A DNA stretch of 58,289 nucleotides, from NCBI RefSeq assembly GCF_002873395.1, contig NZ_MCUV01000011.1, positions 68,680-126,968 on the forward strand, read 5' to 3'. This document shows, in pieces, positions 18,146-27,750 of the stretch. Positions within the stretch are counted from its first letter, which is position 1; every line of letters begins with the position of its first letter. The notes under the pieces are model-generated. The model had not been told where the DNA came from, ran no database searches, and saw only the letters and a program-made list of their open reading frames with translations. The position numbers and the translations under genes were made by a program. This stretch comes from Vibrio sp. 10N.286.49.B3. Lineage in GTDB: Bacteria > Pseudomonadota > Gammaproteobacteria > Enterobacterales > Vibrionaceae.

Positions 18146-18743
18146 CAATTTCCTTTGATTCTTCCAATATGACTAGCGCACTATGTACGCCTTTAACCAC
18201 ACTTCTTGGCGTAATGGTTGCTCCTGAAAATTGATCGAAGTCACCGCCATCTTTTTTTACTTTCCAACCCGTGGTGTTAGTCAATGAACGCTGATTAAAA
18301 CTCAATATCCAGTCGTTTTTCTCGATTTCTATTTTGTCACCAAGGCCTGGCGTTTCTGAGTGACTTAATATACGAACCCCCTCAATCTCACCGTTAATAG
18401 CGACACCGATGAGGAAACGAATTTCGCCACTGTACCCATCTTGAGCACCACTAATTACATGGTGCGTAATCGTTCCTTCTTCACCGACTACAGGGTAAAT
18501 CGTATAGGATGCCCCTTCATATTGGTGGATCACGCCTTCTGCAAACACATCGTTTACCGCTGTCTGACCATTTAATATTTGAGCTAAAAGGGCTTGTTGA
18601 TCTTTTTCCAGCTGTTCAGCAATTAGCGGTGCTGTGATCGATTGAGCTAAAACCACTAAAGTCGCGGCTAAACCGGCAATGACGGCTAGCAACAAGCTCT
18701 GATAGGGAATTTGTAGTTTCCATTGTTCTAACGTCATTCTCAT
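18135..18743 (-). CDS. rnfG: RnfG, covalent-FMN subunit of the Rnf complex
   Basis: 202 aa. One N-terminal membrane anchor ([17 protein letters not shown]), then a periplasmic FMN-binding domain. The FMN attachment motif SGAT is present in [11 protein letters not shown] near residue 175. Part of the ion-pumping Rnf complex that supplies low-potential electrons for nitrogenase. ATG with GGAGGAG upstream; overlaps rnfD by 4 bp. Confidence 0.95.
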   Translation of the reverse strand: MRMTLEQWKLQIPYQSLLLAVIAGLAATLVVLAQSITAPLIAEQLEKDQQALLAQILNGQTAVNDVFAEGVIHQYEGASYTIYPVVGEEGTITHHVISGAQDGYSGEIRFLIGVAINGEIEGVRILSHSETPGLGDKIEIEKNDWILSFNQRSLTNTTGWKVKKDGGDFDQFSGATITPRSVVKGVHSALVILEESKEIDDE

Positions 18744-19744
18744 TGCTTCTCCTCCAGAATTTTCGCCTCGTGGCTACCAAACAATGCAGGACGCAAGTAG
18801 TGATCAATGAGCGGGGATGCTGCATTCATAATCAGGATGGCAAAGGCAACACCCTCTGGGTAACTTGCAAAGGTTCGAATCAACCAAATCAGTAATCCAC
18901 AACCAAGACCATACAAGACTTGCCCTTTGGTACTCGTTGGTGAAGTAACCAAATCAGTCGCAATATAAAAAGCCCCTAATATCGCTGCGCCACTAAACAA
19001 ATGGGTTGTGAGTGGTAAAAATTGTTCTGAATTGACCCAATAACTAAGCGCAGCCGGGATCCCTAAGCCCATAAAGAACGTCACAGGAATAACCCAACTA
19101 ATGATGCCTTTTTTGATCAAAATTAAGCCACCGACAAGCAGCAGAAAAGCACTTGTTTCACCGATACTACCCGCTTGCATGCCAAAAAATGAATCTTGAA
19201 GATAGCCACTATTCCCTGATTCACCTAACCATGTTGCTGACGTTACACCGTCAGCAGAAAACCACTCATCGGGAATGTGTACGAGGTTGTTACTAAAATC
19301 GATAGGAGAAGGTTGTGCCCAATTGGTCATTTCAACCGGAAAACAGATGAGCAACATAACACGTGCCAGCATTGCAGGATTAAACAGGTTTTGTCCAAGT
19401 CCGCCGTATATCTGTTTGCCTACAACGATCGCAAAAACGGCACCAGAAACAGCGATCCACATAGGAACCGTTGGTGGTAAGCTCATGGCAAGCAGTAATC
19501 CCGTTAATAACGCTGAGCCATCTAAGCAGGCTTTAGGATCTCGCTTCATGGTAAGCAAGCATAGGTATTCGACGCCAACCGCTACGATGCAACAGGTCAA
19601 AATGATCAATGCGCTGTTTTGTCCAAATTGGTACACACCAAACAATACTGCTGGCAGCAGCGTTAAGATAACGGTGTACATAATGCGTATACTCGAATTT
19701 TCACTATGAGAAAACGGACCTACCGCCGCTTTATAATTAATCAT
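18740..19744 (-). CDS. rnfD: RnfD, membrane subunit of the Rnf complex
   Basis: 334 aa with many hydrophobic helices, RnfD/NqrB family. Motifs [18 protein letters not shown] and [12 protein letters not shown] are visible, and the flavin site DGVTSAT lies near residue 185. The start is the ATG ending at 19744 (MINYKAA) with an AGGAGG ribosome site, inside the last codons of rnfC (8-bp overlap). Inner membrane. Confidence 0.95.
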   Translation of the reverse strand: MINYKAAVGPFSHSENSSIRIMYTVILTLLPAVLFGVYQFGQNSALIILTCCIVAVGVEYLCLLTMKRDPKACLDGSALLTGLLLAMSLPPTVPMWIAVSGAVFAIVVGKQIYGGLGQNLFNPAMLARVMLLICFPVEMTNWAQPSPIDFSNNLVHIPDEWFSADGVTSATWLGESGNSGYLQDSFFGMQAGSIGETSAFLLLVGGLILIKKGIISWVIPVTFFMGLGIPAALSYWVNSEQFLPLTTHLFSGAAILGAFYIATDLVTSPTSTKGQVLYGLGCGLLIWLIRTFASYPEGVAFAILIMNAASPLIDHYLRPALFGSHEAKILEEKQ

Positions 19745-21230
19745 TAGCTGCCTCCTTTGACTTGGTTGCTGATTTTTTAGGTGCACGTTTCTTTCTTGCT
19801 GCTGCTTTCGCTGCCTTAGCTGCTTTTTTCTCTTCGGCTTCTTTTTCTAAACGGACTTTCCGAGCTTCGGTTAACACTTTGGCTTGTGCTGAGCGTTTTT
19901 CTTTTGCCTTTACCGAATTAATCACGCCTTTCGTGTATTGAAAATATTGCACTAAAGGCAAATTAGATGGGCAGACGTAACTGCACGCCCCACAAGATAA
20001 ACAGGCATTGACTCCTAAGCTTTCAACCATTTTGAAATCAGAAACACGTGAATACGCCGCCATTTGAAATGGCATTAAGCCCATTGGGCAAGCACGCACA
20101 CATTGACCACAACGTATGCACTCTTGATGAGGAGGCTCTTTCGTTTCGGTGTCGGTTAGCGCGAGAATTCCGCCAACACACTTGTCTACTGGGACTTTCA
20201 ATGAGGTAATAACCTGACCCATCATTGGTCCACCAAAAATCAAACGGTCGGTATCCTCACTTAACCCTTCGCAGTGAGCGATAATGTCGTTGACGGGGGT
20301 GCCTATCGGAGTTTGAATATTTCCAGCTTGGTTAATCCCTTTACCAGAAACTGTGATCACACGACTAACCAATGGACGGTTGAATCGGACGGCGTTATAC
20401 ACGGCAACCGCTGTTGCGATATTATTAACTAAGATCCCTATTGCCGTTGAGAGTTTGCCTAATGGTACGGTAACGCCAAGTAGCGCTTTAATGAGGTGTC
20501 GCTCGGATCCCATCGGGTAAATACTTGGCACAAGCACAATATCTATATTTAGGTCATCGCTTGCCAGTGAAGTTAACTTATCAAATGCTTCTCGCTTATT
20601 ATCTTCTATACCAACAATCGCTTTATCGGCGCCGCTTGCGATAAGCATCAAACGAATACCAGCAATCACTTCATTACCAACCTCTTGCATCGTCATATCA
20701 TCGCAGGTCAGATAAGGTTCGCACTCACCACCGTTGATAACGAGAGTATGTACATTTGCCTGCTTAGCAAATTTAAGCTTGGAGGCTGTTGGAAAACCCG
20801 CTCCGCCAAGTCCAACAATGCCAGCACTTTCTATTTTTTCGATGATTTCTTGTTGGCTAAAATTATAAATATTGCTTCTTACTGAGGTTGTGGACCAACT
20901 TCTATCTTTATTTGCGCGAATAACAATCGTCTCCGCCTTCGCTTTTGAAGGGTGGCCACTAATATGCTTACAAATATCGACCACAATACCGTTCACAGAG
21001 GCATGAATTGGCGGCACCATACCTGTTTTACCCACCGCGATGAGCTGACCTCGCTTGACATGCTCTCCCACACTGACTAAAGGAGTGAGCACAGCACCAT
21101 TACGTAGTTGCAATGACAAATAGACGGTTTGAGGCCAAAAACTTTCATCAATGCGCCGTTGGTTAGACATTGTTTTATAAGATTTGGGATGGATGCCACC
21201 GTTAAAAGGTGCCGTAATAAATGTTTGCAT
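19737..21230 (-). CDS. rnfC: RnfC, peripheral Fe-S / NADH-site subunit of the Rnf complex
   Basis: 497 aa. Contains GLGGAGFPTASK, the flavin/NADH-binding glycine motif, and two C-terminal [4Fe-4S] motifs (CIRCGQCVRACP and CLSCGACSYVCP). The C-terminal tail is rich in Lys and Ala, like the tail of longer RnfC proteins but short. Cytoplasmic side of the complex. ATG with AGGAG upstream, 11 bp after rnfB. Confidence 0.96.
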   Translation of the reverse strand: MQTFITAPFNGGIHPKSYKTMSNQRRIDESFWPQTVYLSLQLRNGAVLTPLVSVGEHVKRGQLIAVGKTGMVPPIHASVNGIVVDICKHISGHPSKAKAETIVIRANKDRSWSTTSVRSNIYNFSQQEIIEKIESAGIVGLGGAGFPTASKLKFAKQANVHTLVINGGECEPYLTCDDMTMQEVGNEVIAGIRLMLIASGADKAIVGIEDNKREAFDKLTSLASDDLNIDIVLVPSIYPMGSERHLIKALLGVTVPLGKLSTAIGILVNNIATAVAVYNAVRFNRPLVSRVITVSGKGINQAGNIQTPIGTPVNDIIAHCEGLSEDTDRLIFGGPMMGQVITSLKVPVDKCVGGILALTDTETKEPPHQECIRCGQCVRACPMGLMPFQMAAYSRVSDFKMVESLGVNACLSCGACSYVCPSNLPLVQYFQYTKGVINSVKAKEKRSAQAKVLTEARKVRLEKEAEEKKAAKAAKAAARKKRAPKKSATKSKEAAND

Positions 21231-21241
21231 TGCCTTCTCCT

Positions 21242-21781
21242 TTAGCTTGCCAATTCAGTCGGTGACTCAGTGCTCGGTTTCGGCCAGCACCATGTCGTGA
21301 TGCTTGGTGATAATGAGACTATGGATAAGCACTCCTGAGGGCATACTTGTGAACACAACTGACACCCCGTACAAACGTCTTGAATAACGGTATGCATCTG
21401 TTTTGTAGCACCAACAATGGCATCAAATGGACAGGCTTTATAACAGCGCGTACATCCTGAACAGTTCGATTCGTCGATTTTTGCGACCCACTGAATATCG
21501 TCGTCACTCATCTCAAGCGAAACTCCTAACATCTCTGCGATTGCACTCGATAAAGCCGCGCCTCCAGGTGGGCATGCAGCAGGGTTAAGATCACCTTTAA
21601 CCATCGCTTCTGCCGCCTGCCTACAACCGGCTTCACCACACTGACCACATTGACCGCCAGGCATTAGATCCTCGATTTGGTCAACCAGCGGGTTACTTTC
21701 GACATGAAAAACCTTACTTGCATAACCCAGTGCCGCCCCTAAAAGGCCGCCTAACACAATAAATAAACCAATTGCTATCAT
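21242..21781 (-). CDS. rnfB: RnfB, Fe-S subunit of the Rnf complex
   Basis: 179 aa. N-terminal membrane anchor, then a four-cysteine cluster motif (CGQCGEAGC plus a later Cys), then two [4Fe-4S] motifs (CSGCTRCYKACP and CTGCQLCSQVCP). This is the subunit that faces ferredoxin or flavodoxin, here probably NifF or the nif ferredoxins. ATG with GGAGAT upstream. Confidence 0.95.
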   Translation of the reverse strand: MIAIGLFIVLGGLLGAALGYASKVFHVESNPLVDQIEDLMPGGQCGQCGEAGCRQAAEAMVKGDLNPAACPPGGAALSSAIAEMLGVSLEMSDDDIQWVAKIDESNCSGCTRCYKACPFDAIVGATKQMHTVIQDVCTGCQLCSQVCPQECLSIVSLSPSITTWCWPKPSTESPTELAS

Positions 21782-21793
21782 TTCTATCTCCTT

Positions 21794-22369
21794 CTAAACC
21801 ATCCCTGAAAAGCCCATAAATGCCATTGAAAGTAACCCCGCAGTGATAAATGCGATGGGCGTTCCTTTAACCGCTTCAGGTACTCGACTTAAGGTCAATT
21901 GACTCCGTAACCCTGCAAACAACACGATAACAACGGTGAACCCTATGGCGGATCCAACGCTAAACATCAGAGATTCGAGAAATGAAAGTCCGTTTTGCAC
22001 AGACAAAAGGGCAACACCTAAAATGGCGCAGTTAGTCGTGATGAGGGGTAAAAACACACCGAGTGTTTGGTACATTGCGGGGTCACTTTTTTTCACATAC
22101 AACTCCGACAATTGAACAACCGCTGCGATGACGAGAATAAAAGAAATGATCCGTAAGTATTCCAAACCAAAAGGTTGTAGGAAATAGGTTTCTAATAACC
22201 ATGAAGTAATGGAAGCGATTGTCATTACGAAGGTGGTCGCAATGCCCATTCCAAGCGCACTATTTATCTTTCCAGACACCCCCATAAATGGGCAAAGCCC
22301 CAAAAAATTGACTAGCACTACGTTATTAACAAATGCTGCACTTAATAAAATAAGTATTCCATCGGTCAT
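21794..22369 (-). CDS. rnfA: RnfA, membrane subunit of the Rnf complex
   Basis: 191 aa with six hydrophobic helices, RnfA/NqrE family. LGLCPFMGVS and LITTNCAILGV carry the two cysteines that, with RnfE, bind the intramembrane iron centre. First gene of rnfABCDGEH, which starts from its own sigma-54 promoter. Placed divergently from nifL. Confidence 0.95.
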   Translation of the reverse strand: MTDGILILLSAAFVNNVVLVNFLGLCPFMGVSGKINSALGMGIATTFVMTIASITSWLLETYFLQPFGLEYLRIISFILVIAAVVQLSELYVKKSDPAMYQTLGVFLPLITTNCAILGVALLSVQNGLSFLESLMFSVGSAIGFTVVIVLFAGLRSQLTLSRVPEAVKGTPIAFITAGLLSMAFMGFSGMV

Positions 22370-22406
22370 TCTTTATTCCTAATGTATGAGGGAAATTAGG
22401 AATATT

Positions 22407-22420
22407 GCATAAGATGTGCC
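22407..22420 (-). promoter_or_regulatory. Sigma-54 promoter of the rnf operon
   Basis: The minus strand reads TGGCACATCTTATGCA, the best match to the -24/-12 consensus in the window, with GG at 22419-22420 and GC at 22407-22408, about 38 bp from the rnfA ATG. Confidence 0.88.
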
Positions 22421-22511
22421 AGAGCAAGAACGTGCACCAAAAATGCTCATAATGCCCAATATAACTAGGCACTTTGGCTTTTTTAACCTACCTAGAACAA
22501 ACGATTTGCCA

Positions 22512-22527
22512 TGTTACAAAGCGAACA
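22512..22527. promoter_or_regulatory. NifA activator site in the shared rnfA/nifL region (1)
   Basis: TGT-TACAAAGCGA-ACA, about 112 bp from the rnfA -12 element and 103 bp from the nifL -12 element; it could serve either promoter. Confidence 0.72.
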
Positions 22528-22550
22528 ATCCACGATAATTTGTTATCAAT

Positions 22551-22566
22551 TGTCGCAAATCAAACA
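22551..22566. promoter_or_regulatory. NifA activator site in the shared rnfA/nifL region (2)
   Basis: TGT-CGCAAATCAA-ACA, 39 bp from the first site; about 64 bp from the nifL -12 element and 151 bp from the rnfA -12 element. Confidence 0.7.
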
Positions 22567-22609
22567 ATACCTGATTAATTAACACTCAAATTAACCTTAC
22601 TTATTATGT

Positions 22610-22623
22610 GGAATAATTAATGC
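22610..22623 (+). promoter_or_regulatory. Sigma-54 promoter of nifLA
   Basis: TGTGGAATAATTAATGCAT: GG at 22610-22611 and GC at 22622-22623 with 10 bases between, 54 bp before the nifL start. In Klebsiella this promoter is NtrC-driven; I see no clear NtrC palindrome here but two NifA sites, so autoactivation is possible. Confidence 0.75.
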
Positions 22624-22676
22624 ATGGGTCATTATATTGTAAAGGATATAATTTTGACGAACATAAGGACATGTAT

Positions 22677-24206
22677 ATGGAGCAAAAGAAAACCGAAGGG
22701 TTAATCCCTGTTAGTGATCAATTTAGCTTTGAAGCGTTTACTCAAATTGTTATTAACGCTTCCGTCGCTATAAGTATTACTGACAATATGGGCAATATTT
22801 TGTTCGTCAATAAGTGCTTTATTGAAACGACTGGATATAGTGAGCAAGAGTTGTATGGAAAAAATAGCTCTATACTCTCTTATAAAATGACACCACAAAG
22901 TGTTTACCAGCATTTGTGGAAGGCAATATCAAACAATCAGGTATGGAATGGACAACTGATCAATCGGCGAAAGGATGGATCGCTCTATATCGCAGACATC
23001 TCTATTTCTGCTTTATCTGTTAATGAAGGTCCTAGCTATTATTATTCAATTCAACGAGATATCACCGACACTCACAAATTAGAAACAGAGCAAAGAAATC
23101 AATCGACTCTTTTTCACGCTATACTCGACTCAGCACCTATTTCAATGGCGCTCGTCGATGACCAAAATCAAATCATTTTCAAAAATAAAAAGTACGATCT
23201 ACTTGCTTCTCGATCGATCCAAAAACCCATTGAGCTTCTTCTTGAGCATCTAGAAAATGATTACAATCATCACTCTATTGAACAATATTTAGGTCAAGAA
23301 GCACAGCGCTCAAAAAGTATCTATACCAATACTGATGGTCTCGAAGAAGAAAAGTGGTTGGACTTTACTTTAGTAAAAATCCCTGTCCAAGATACAAAAA
23401 CTGAAGCTTACTTTCATCCAACCTCTGACTGCTATACCTTAGTCGGCATCATTGACCGCACTAAAGAAAAACAGTATTTAGAAGAAAAAAGACTCAATAC
23501 GATTACCCTGCTGGTGAATGACAATAAGTTTGTCCATTCGATGCAAGAAGTCATGATGGCGACTTTGCACCAGTTACAAGGACCACTTAACATGGTCGAT
23601 TCCGCCGTCACTATCTTGAAACAAACGAATCACTCCTGCCCTGGCCTCACAGCGATGGATAATGCTATGGAGTCAGCAACAAACGCGCTATCTGAGATCA
23701 AACTGGCAATACCAGAGCGAATCCCTGAAGTAATACAGCATGTTAATTTAAACCAGTCGGTACGAGACGCGGTTTCAATTAGTACAAAGGAGTTGTTAAG
23801 CAGTTCCACTAACATTGATTTCAATTTAGATTCCGCCTTATCGGCGATAAAAGGGAAGCCCAACCGTCTATTACTCGCTATAAAGCAAATCATCGATAAT
23901 GCCATTGATGCTATACAGATCGCCAATGGTCCTGTCCGGTCGGTTGTTGTATCAACCTATGAGAATATCGACGAAACCATCCTATCCATTGAAGACAGCG
24001 GTGGTGGTATTAACGACGATATTCGCCATAAAATATTTCAACCCTTCTATAGTACTAAGCCCAAAACACACTCAAGCTGCAGAGGGATTGGTTTTGCTCT
24101 TGTTCATCAGGTTATGAATGAACATTCAGCCATGATCGAAATCGGTAAAAGCCAGTCATTGGGTGGTGCATGCATCCAGCTTATCTTTCCAAAATCTTCC
24201 CATTAA
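22677..24206 (+). CDS. nifL: NifL, redox- and nitrogen-sensing anti-activator of NifA
   Basis: 509 aa from the chosen start (MEQKKTEG; ATG at 22677 with AAGGAC 6 bp upstream; a second ATG is six bases earlier). Domains: PAS1, the likely FAD redox sensor, about 20-130; a second PAS about 150-280; an H-box-like region with HQLQGPLNMVDS around 300; and a GHKL ATPase domain with N-box DNAIDAI, DSGGGI and RGIGFALVHQ from about 390. NifL binds NifA and blocks it under oxygen or fixed nitrogen. Its last codons end 11 bp before nifA. Confidence 0.93.
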   Translation: MEQKKTEGLIPVSDQFSFEAFTQIVINASVAISITDNMGNILFVNKCFIETTGYSEQELYGKNSSILSYKMTPQSVYQHLWKAISNNQVWNGQLINRRKDGSLYIADISISALSVNEGPSYYYSIQRDITDTHKLETEQRNQSTLFHAILDSAPISMALVDDQNQIIFKNKKYDLLASRSIQKPIELLLEHLENDYNHHSIEQYLGQEAQRSKSIYTNTDGLEEEKWLDFTLVKIPVQDTKTEAYFHPTSDCYTLVGIIDRTKEKQYLEEKRLNTITLLVNDNKFVHSMQEVMMATLHQLQGPLNMVDSAVTILKQTNHSCPGLTAMDNAMESATNALSEIKLAIPERIPEVIQHVNLNQSVRDAVSISTKELLSSSTNIDFNLDSALSAIKGKPNRLLLAIKQIIDNAIDAIQIANGPVRSVVVSTYENIDETILSIEDSGGGINDDIRHKIFQPFYSTKPKTHSSCRGIGFALVHQVMNEHSAMIEIGKSQSLGGACIQLIFPKSSH

Positions 24207-24217
24207 GGATCATAGAT

Positions 24218-25792
24218 ATGATGATAGAGAACTCAATTGTTGAGCTGGAAAGAAGGCTGTTATCAGCGATGTATCGTATTAGTAGTCAACTTAATTTCAG
24301 CTTAAATTACACCGAATCGTCAAAACTGGTTTTGGAAGTGCTCCATGAGGAGTGCGGTTTATTATGCGGATTATTAACCATTAAAGATCCCAGTAGAGAA
24401 ACCATGTTGGTTAAATCACTCCATTCACCAGACTATGATGATGTGAACTTTGATAAGCAAGTCAGCTATCGTTCTGGAGAAGGGATCATTGGCGAACTTT
24501 TGCAACAGGGTGACGCTATTGTTATCCGTAATTTAGGTGATGATCTACGCTTTGCCGACAAGCTCGCTATATACGATTATGATAAACCCTTTATTTGTGT
24601 GCCATTAAAAAACGCCCAATCTGACATAATTGGAACCCTTTCTGCTCAGCCGAAATACAAATCGGATCAAATGATCACGTTACTAAGCCACTTCTTAGAG
24701 ATGGTCGCGAATCTTATATCGAAAAACGTACAGCTGTCACACCAAGTTGAGAATAAACAACAGCAACTAGTTAATGAAAGAGATAACCTTAAAAGAAAGG
24801 TCAGGAATGAGTACTGTTTCAATAACCTCATTGGTCACTCAGAAGTTATGCGTAAGATTTTCGATCAAATCCGCTTAGTTTCGCCATGGGATTCGACAGT
24901 ACTACTGCGTGGAGAGTCGGGGACTGGTAAAGAAGTACTAGCAAATGCCATTCACTATAACTCCCCTAGAGCCGGGTCTCCGTTCGTTAAATTAAATTGC
25001 GCAGCACTTCCCGATAATTTACTTGAATCTGAATTATTTGGTCATGAAAAAGGCGCTTTTACCGGTGCCGTTAAGCAGCGTAAAGGCCGATTTGAAATGG
25101 CGGATAAAGGCACCATTTTCCTCGATGAAATTGGTGAGACAAGCCCTGCATTTCAAGCAAAGTTGTTACGTGTACTGCAAGAGCAAGAATTTGAACGGGT
25201 TGGAGGCACATCGACGATCTCCGTTGATGTGCGAGTCATTGCAGCCACCAATCGTAACTTAGAAACTGAAGTCGCTACAGAACAGTTTCGTGAAGATCTC
25301 TACTACCGACTCAATGTCATGCCTATGTATTTACCAGCCCTAAGAGAACGCACAGAAGATATTCCTGAGCTATCTGAATTTATGCTAGAAAAAATAGGCA
25401 AGAAACAGCAGCGAAAAATAACGATTGCTGACTCTACCCTGCGCCATTTAATGAGTTACTCATGGCCTGGTAACGTACGTGAGTTGGAGAATACATTAGA
25501 AAGAGCATCCATCATGTGTGAGTCTGGATTAATTACACCCGAACATATCTCGTTTCCTCAATCAATAACCAGCCCAACACCTACGCCAACATTGATGGGT
25601 TCACCAAGTAGTCCTCCATTGTTGAACAACACCACAAAGGAACAAAAATCTGCCGATGAAAAGCAAACGGTTATTGATGCCCTTGAGCAATCTGGATGGG
25701 TAAAAGCGAAAGCAGCACGCTTATTAAACATGACACCAAGACAAATAGCCTATCGAATTCAAATTATGGATATAGAAGTAAAGAAAATTTAA
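24218..25792 (+). CDS. nifA: NifA, sigma-54 activator of nif genes
   Basis: 524 aa. N-terminal GAF domain (about 20-165); AAA+ domain with Walker A GESGTGKE (232-239), the sigma-54 contact loop GAFTGA (279-284) and Walker B GTIFLDEIGE; C-terminal FIS-type helix-turn-helix (AARLLNMTPRQIAYRI). The linker before the HTH is Ser/Pro/Thr-rich and lacks the CxxxxC motif of oxygen-sensitive NifA proteins, as expected for a NifL-controlled type. The start is MMIENS (ATG 24218) with AAGGA 8 bp upstream. Confidence 0.96.
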   Translation: MMIENSIVELERRLLSAMYRISSQLNFSLNYTESSKLVLEVLHEECGLLCGLLTIKDPSRETMLVKSLHSPDYDDVNFDKQVSYRSGEGIIGELLQQGDAIVIRNLGDDLRFADKLAIYDYDKPFICVPLKNAQSDIIGTLSAQPKYKSDQMITLLSHFLEMVANLISKNVQLSHQVENKQQQLVNERDNLKRKVRNEYCFNNLIGHSEVMRKIFDQIRLVSPWDSTVLLRGESGTGKEVLANAIHYNSPRAGSPFVKLNCAALPDNLLESELFGHEKGAFTGAVKQRKGRFEMADKGTIFLDEIGETSPAFQAKLLRVLQEQEFERVGGTSTISVDVRVIAATNRNLETEVATEQFREDLYYRLNVMPMYLPALRERTEDIPELSEFMLEKIGKKQQRKITIADSTLRHLMSYSWPGNVRELENTLERASIMCESGLITPEHISFPQSITSPTPTPTLMGSPSSPPLLNNTTKEQKSADEKQTVIDALEQSGWVKAKAARLLNMTPRQIAYRIQIMDIEVKKI

Positions 25793-25812
25793 GCGACAAT
25801 CGACATCGCCAT

Positions 25813-25828
25813 TGTAAGTTTTACGACA
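25813..25828. promoter_or_regulatory. NifA upstream activator site (nifB)
   Basis: TGT-AAGTTTTACG-ACA, centred about 81 bp upstream of the nifB -12 element. Confidence 0.75.
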
Positions 25829-25888
25829 ATTGTCACTAATTTTGCCGACATCGTCATATAAGAACATGAAATAAATGAGTTTTATATT

Positions 25889-25902
25889 GGTACAAGGTTT
25901 GC
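25889..25902 (+). promoter_or_regulatory. Sigma-54 promoter of nifB
   Basis: TTGGTACAAGGTTTGCA: GG at 25889-25890 and GC at 25901-25902, 34 bp before the nifB ATG. Confidence 0.85.
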
Positions 25903-25935
25903 AACAGTTTAAAAAACACGATTTTAGAGGCCTCA

Positions 25936-27264
25936 ATGAAAAACTCAAACCGTTCTCATGATGAAAAGCATAGCAGTGATAAAGTGTCGTATTTTTTTTC
26001 TAAGCAGGTTAGAGAAAAAATAGAGCAGCATCCATGTTACTCAAAGAATGCAGCCCAATACGCTCGTATGCATCTACCCGTCGCTCCGGCTTGTAATATT
26101 CAGTGTAACTACTGCAATCGTAAGTTTGATTGCAGTAACGAATCACGACCTGGTGTGGTATCTAAATTGACCGATCCAGCGGGCGCACTGAAGCAGTTTA
26201 AAGCGGTGACAAAGCGAAGCGATGCCTTAACGGTCGTGGGGATTGCTGGACCTGGGGATGCATTGGCGAATCCTAAAGCCACATTTTCAACACTCAAACA
26301 GATCCATCAACATAACCCAGATGTGCAATTATGCATTTCTACCAATGGGCTTATGCTTGCCGAGTATGTTGATGAACTGGCTGCACTAGGCGTCAACCAC
26401 CTAACCATTACGATTAACTGCATAGATCCAGAGATAGGAACCCAAATCTATCCTTGGATCTATTACGATAATAAGAGAATGAAAGGTCTTGAAGCGGCGA
26501 CAACTCTGATCCGTCGACAGTTAGAAGGTCTTGAGTTGGCAGCTAATGCGGGCATGTTGATAAAAGTAAATACAGTACTCATTCCAGGGGTGAATGATCA
26601 TCACATAGAGGTCGTGGCTAAAGAAGTGCATCGTTTAGGTGCCATGCTACACAACATAATGCCTCTGATATCAGAGCCAGAACACGGGACCTATTTTGGG
26701 TTAAATGGTTATGCCGGTCCTAACGACACTCAACTTTCGCAAGCACGGGAAGACTCTGCCGTTTATATGCCGCAAATGACGCATTGCCAACAATGTCGTG
26801 CAGACGCGGTGGGTACTTTGGGTGAACCCTGTCATACCGAGTCAACTGATGATTCGAAGTCGGTATATCGCATCGCTATTGCTGCAATGCGTAATACTGA
26901 TAATCCGCTGATAGCAACCCACTTTGGTTATGCCGAACAATTCGATATTTATGATTTTAACGCCCTCACCCAGCAATTTACTCACCATGAAACTCGTGTT
27001 GTCGCTAAATACTGCCGTGGTCCGTCGCAATGTGATGAGCAAGAACAGCAAAAACAACAACTGCTTGATGCTTTAGTCGACGTCAATGAAGTTTTATGTT
27101 CTCGAATTGGTATAACGCCATGGCGACAACTCGAAAAACAAGGAGTGAAACCAAATGTTGATTTCGCATTAGTGGGCGTCAACCTTGCTCTTGAAAAAAT
27201 AGCCTCACAGGTAGCCCTATCCCTCTCAAATAAGGAACTGACTCATGTACGCGATTACGGATAA
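25936..27264 (+). CDS. nifB: NifB, radical-SAM FeMo-co core synthase
   Basis: 442 aa. Radical-SAM motif CNIQCNYC near residue 55 in the N-terminal half, further conserved cysteines (FDC, CQQC), and a C-terminal NifX-like domain (about 310-430) typical of long proteobacterial NifB. Makes NifB-co (the [8Fe-9S-C] core) for FeMo-co. AGAGG ribosome site 5 bp before ATG. Overlaps the following ferredoxin by 20 bp. Confidence 0.97.
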   Translation: MKNSNRSHDEKHSSDKVSYFFSKQVREKIEQHPCYSKNAAQYARMHLPVAPACNIQCNYCNRKFDCSNESRPGVVSKLTDPAGALKQFKAVTKRSDALTVVGIAGPGDALANPKATFSTLKQIHQHNPDVQLCISTNGLMLAEYVDELAALGVNHLTITINCIDPEIGTQIYPWIYYDNKRMKGLEAATTLIRRQLEGLELAANAGMLIKVNTVLIPGVNDHHIEVVAKEVHRLGAMLHNIMPLISEPEHGTYFGLNGYAGPNDTQLSQAREDSAVYMPQMTHCQQCRADAVGTLGEPCHTESTDDSKSVYRIAIAAMRNTDNPLIATHFGYAEQFDIYDFNALTQQFTHHETRVVAKYCRGPSQCDEQEQQKQQLLDALVDVNEVLCSRIGITPWRQLEKQGVKPNVDFALVGVNLALEKIASQVALSLSNKELTHVRDYG

Positions 27265-27508
27265 ATGTACAGGATGCCATGCCTGCAAATTAGTCTGCCC
27301 TAAAAATGCAGTCGTGCAATTGGATCAAAGTGAAAAAATAAAATTCAAAATACAGAGCCACCGCTGTAATGGTTGTGCTGAACTATTTGACTCCCCTCAA
27401 TGTGCAAGTATCTGCCCAATTGAAGAGGCAATTTTGTGTAATGGCGTTCCAGTAAACCCGCTAGGAAGCCTTTCACCGTCGCATCACCGAAGTAGTGAAG
27501 TGGTTTAA
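27245..27508 (+). CDS. fdxN: nifB-associated 2[4Fe-4S] ferredoxin (FdxN type)
   Basis: 87 aa. First cluster motif CTGCHACKLVCP; the second is CNGCAELFDSPQCASICP, with the long insertion between cysteines seen in FdxN-like nif ferredoxins. Probably supplies electrons or clusters to NifB. Starts inside the nifB 3' end (ATG after AAGGAAC), which suggests translational coupling. Klebsiella has nifQ at this place; none is seen here. Confidence 0.88.
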   Translation: MYAITDKCTGCHACKLVCPKNAVVQLDQSEKIKFKIQSHRCNGCAELFDSPQCASICPIEEAILCNGVPVNPLGSLSPSHHRSSEVV

Positions 27509-27689
27509 TTATGTGGCGTTTGTCAATAGAACTATGGTTTTACCGCATTCAAAGATACTGATCACAAACTGTTTATTACAATTACAGACATTAGAGCTAG
27601 TAATGATATCACTTGTGACTAAATGACTAAATTCAGAGCACCACTACAGGCATGCAATTATGCTTATAGCGGTCGTTAATAGTCGTCTG

Positions 27690-27723
27690 TAGAAACACTA
27701 ATATATTCATCTTAGTGTTTCTA
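27690..27723. terminator. Bidirectional hairpin between fdxN and arsR
   Basis: A 12-bp perfect stem (TAGAAACACTAA with its complement) and a 10-nt loop lie between two convergent genes. T-rich flanks are modest, so terminator strength is uncertain. A hairpin with a similar TAGAAAC/GTTTCTA stem follows the second arsR-like copy near 29.5 kb. The rest of 27509-27750 shows nothing I can name. Confidence 0.6.
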
Positions 27724-27750
27724 GATGTTTATCGTTATTATTTCATGTTT

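Noticed and set aside
22440..22500. Possible NtrC site near the rnfA/nifL region (GTGCACCAAAAATGCTC)
   Set aside because: Only one half matches the GCAC-N-GTGC palindrome; too weak to list.
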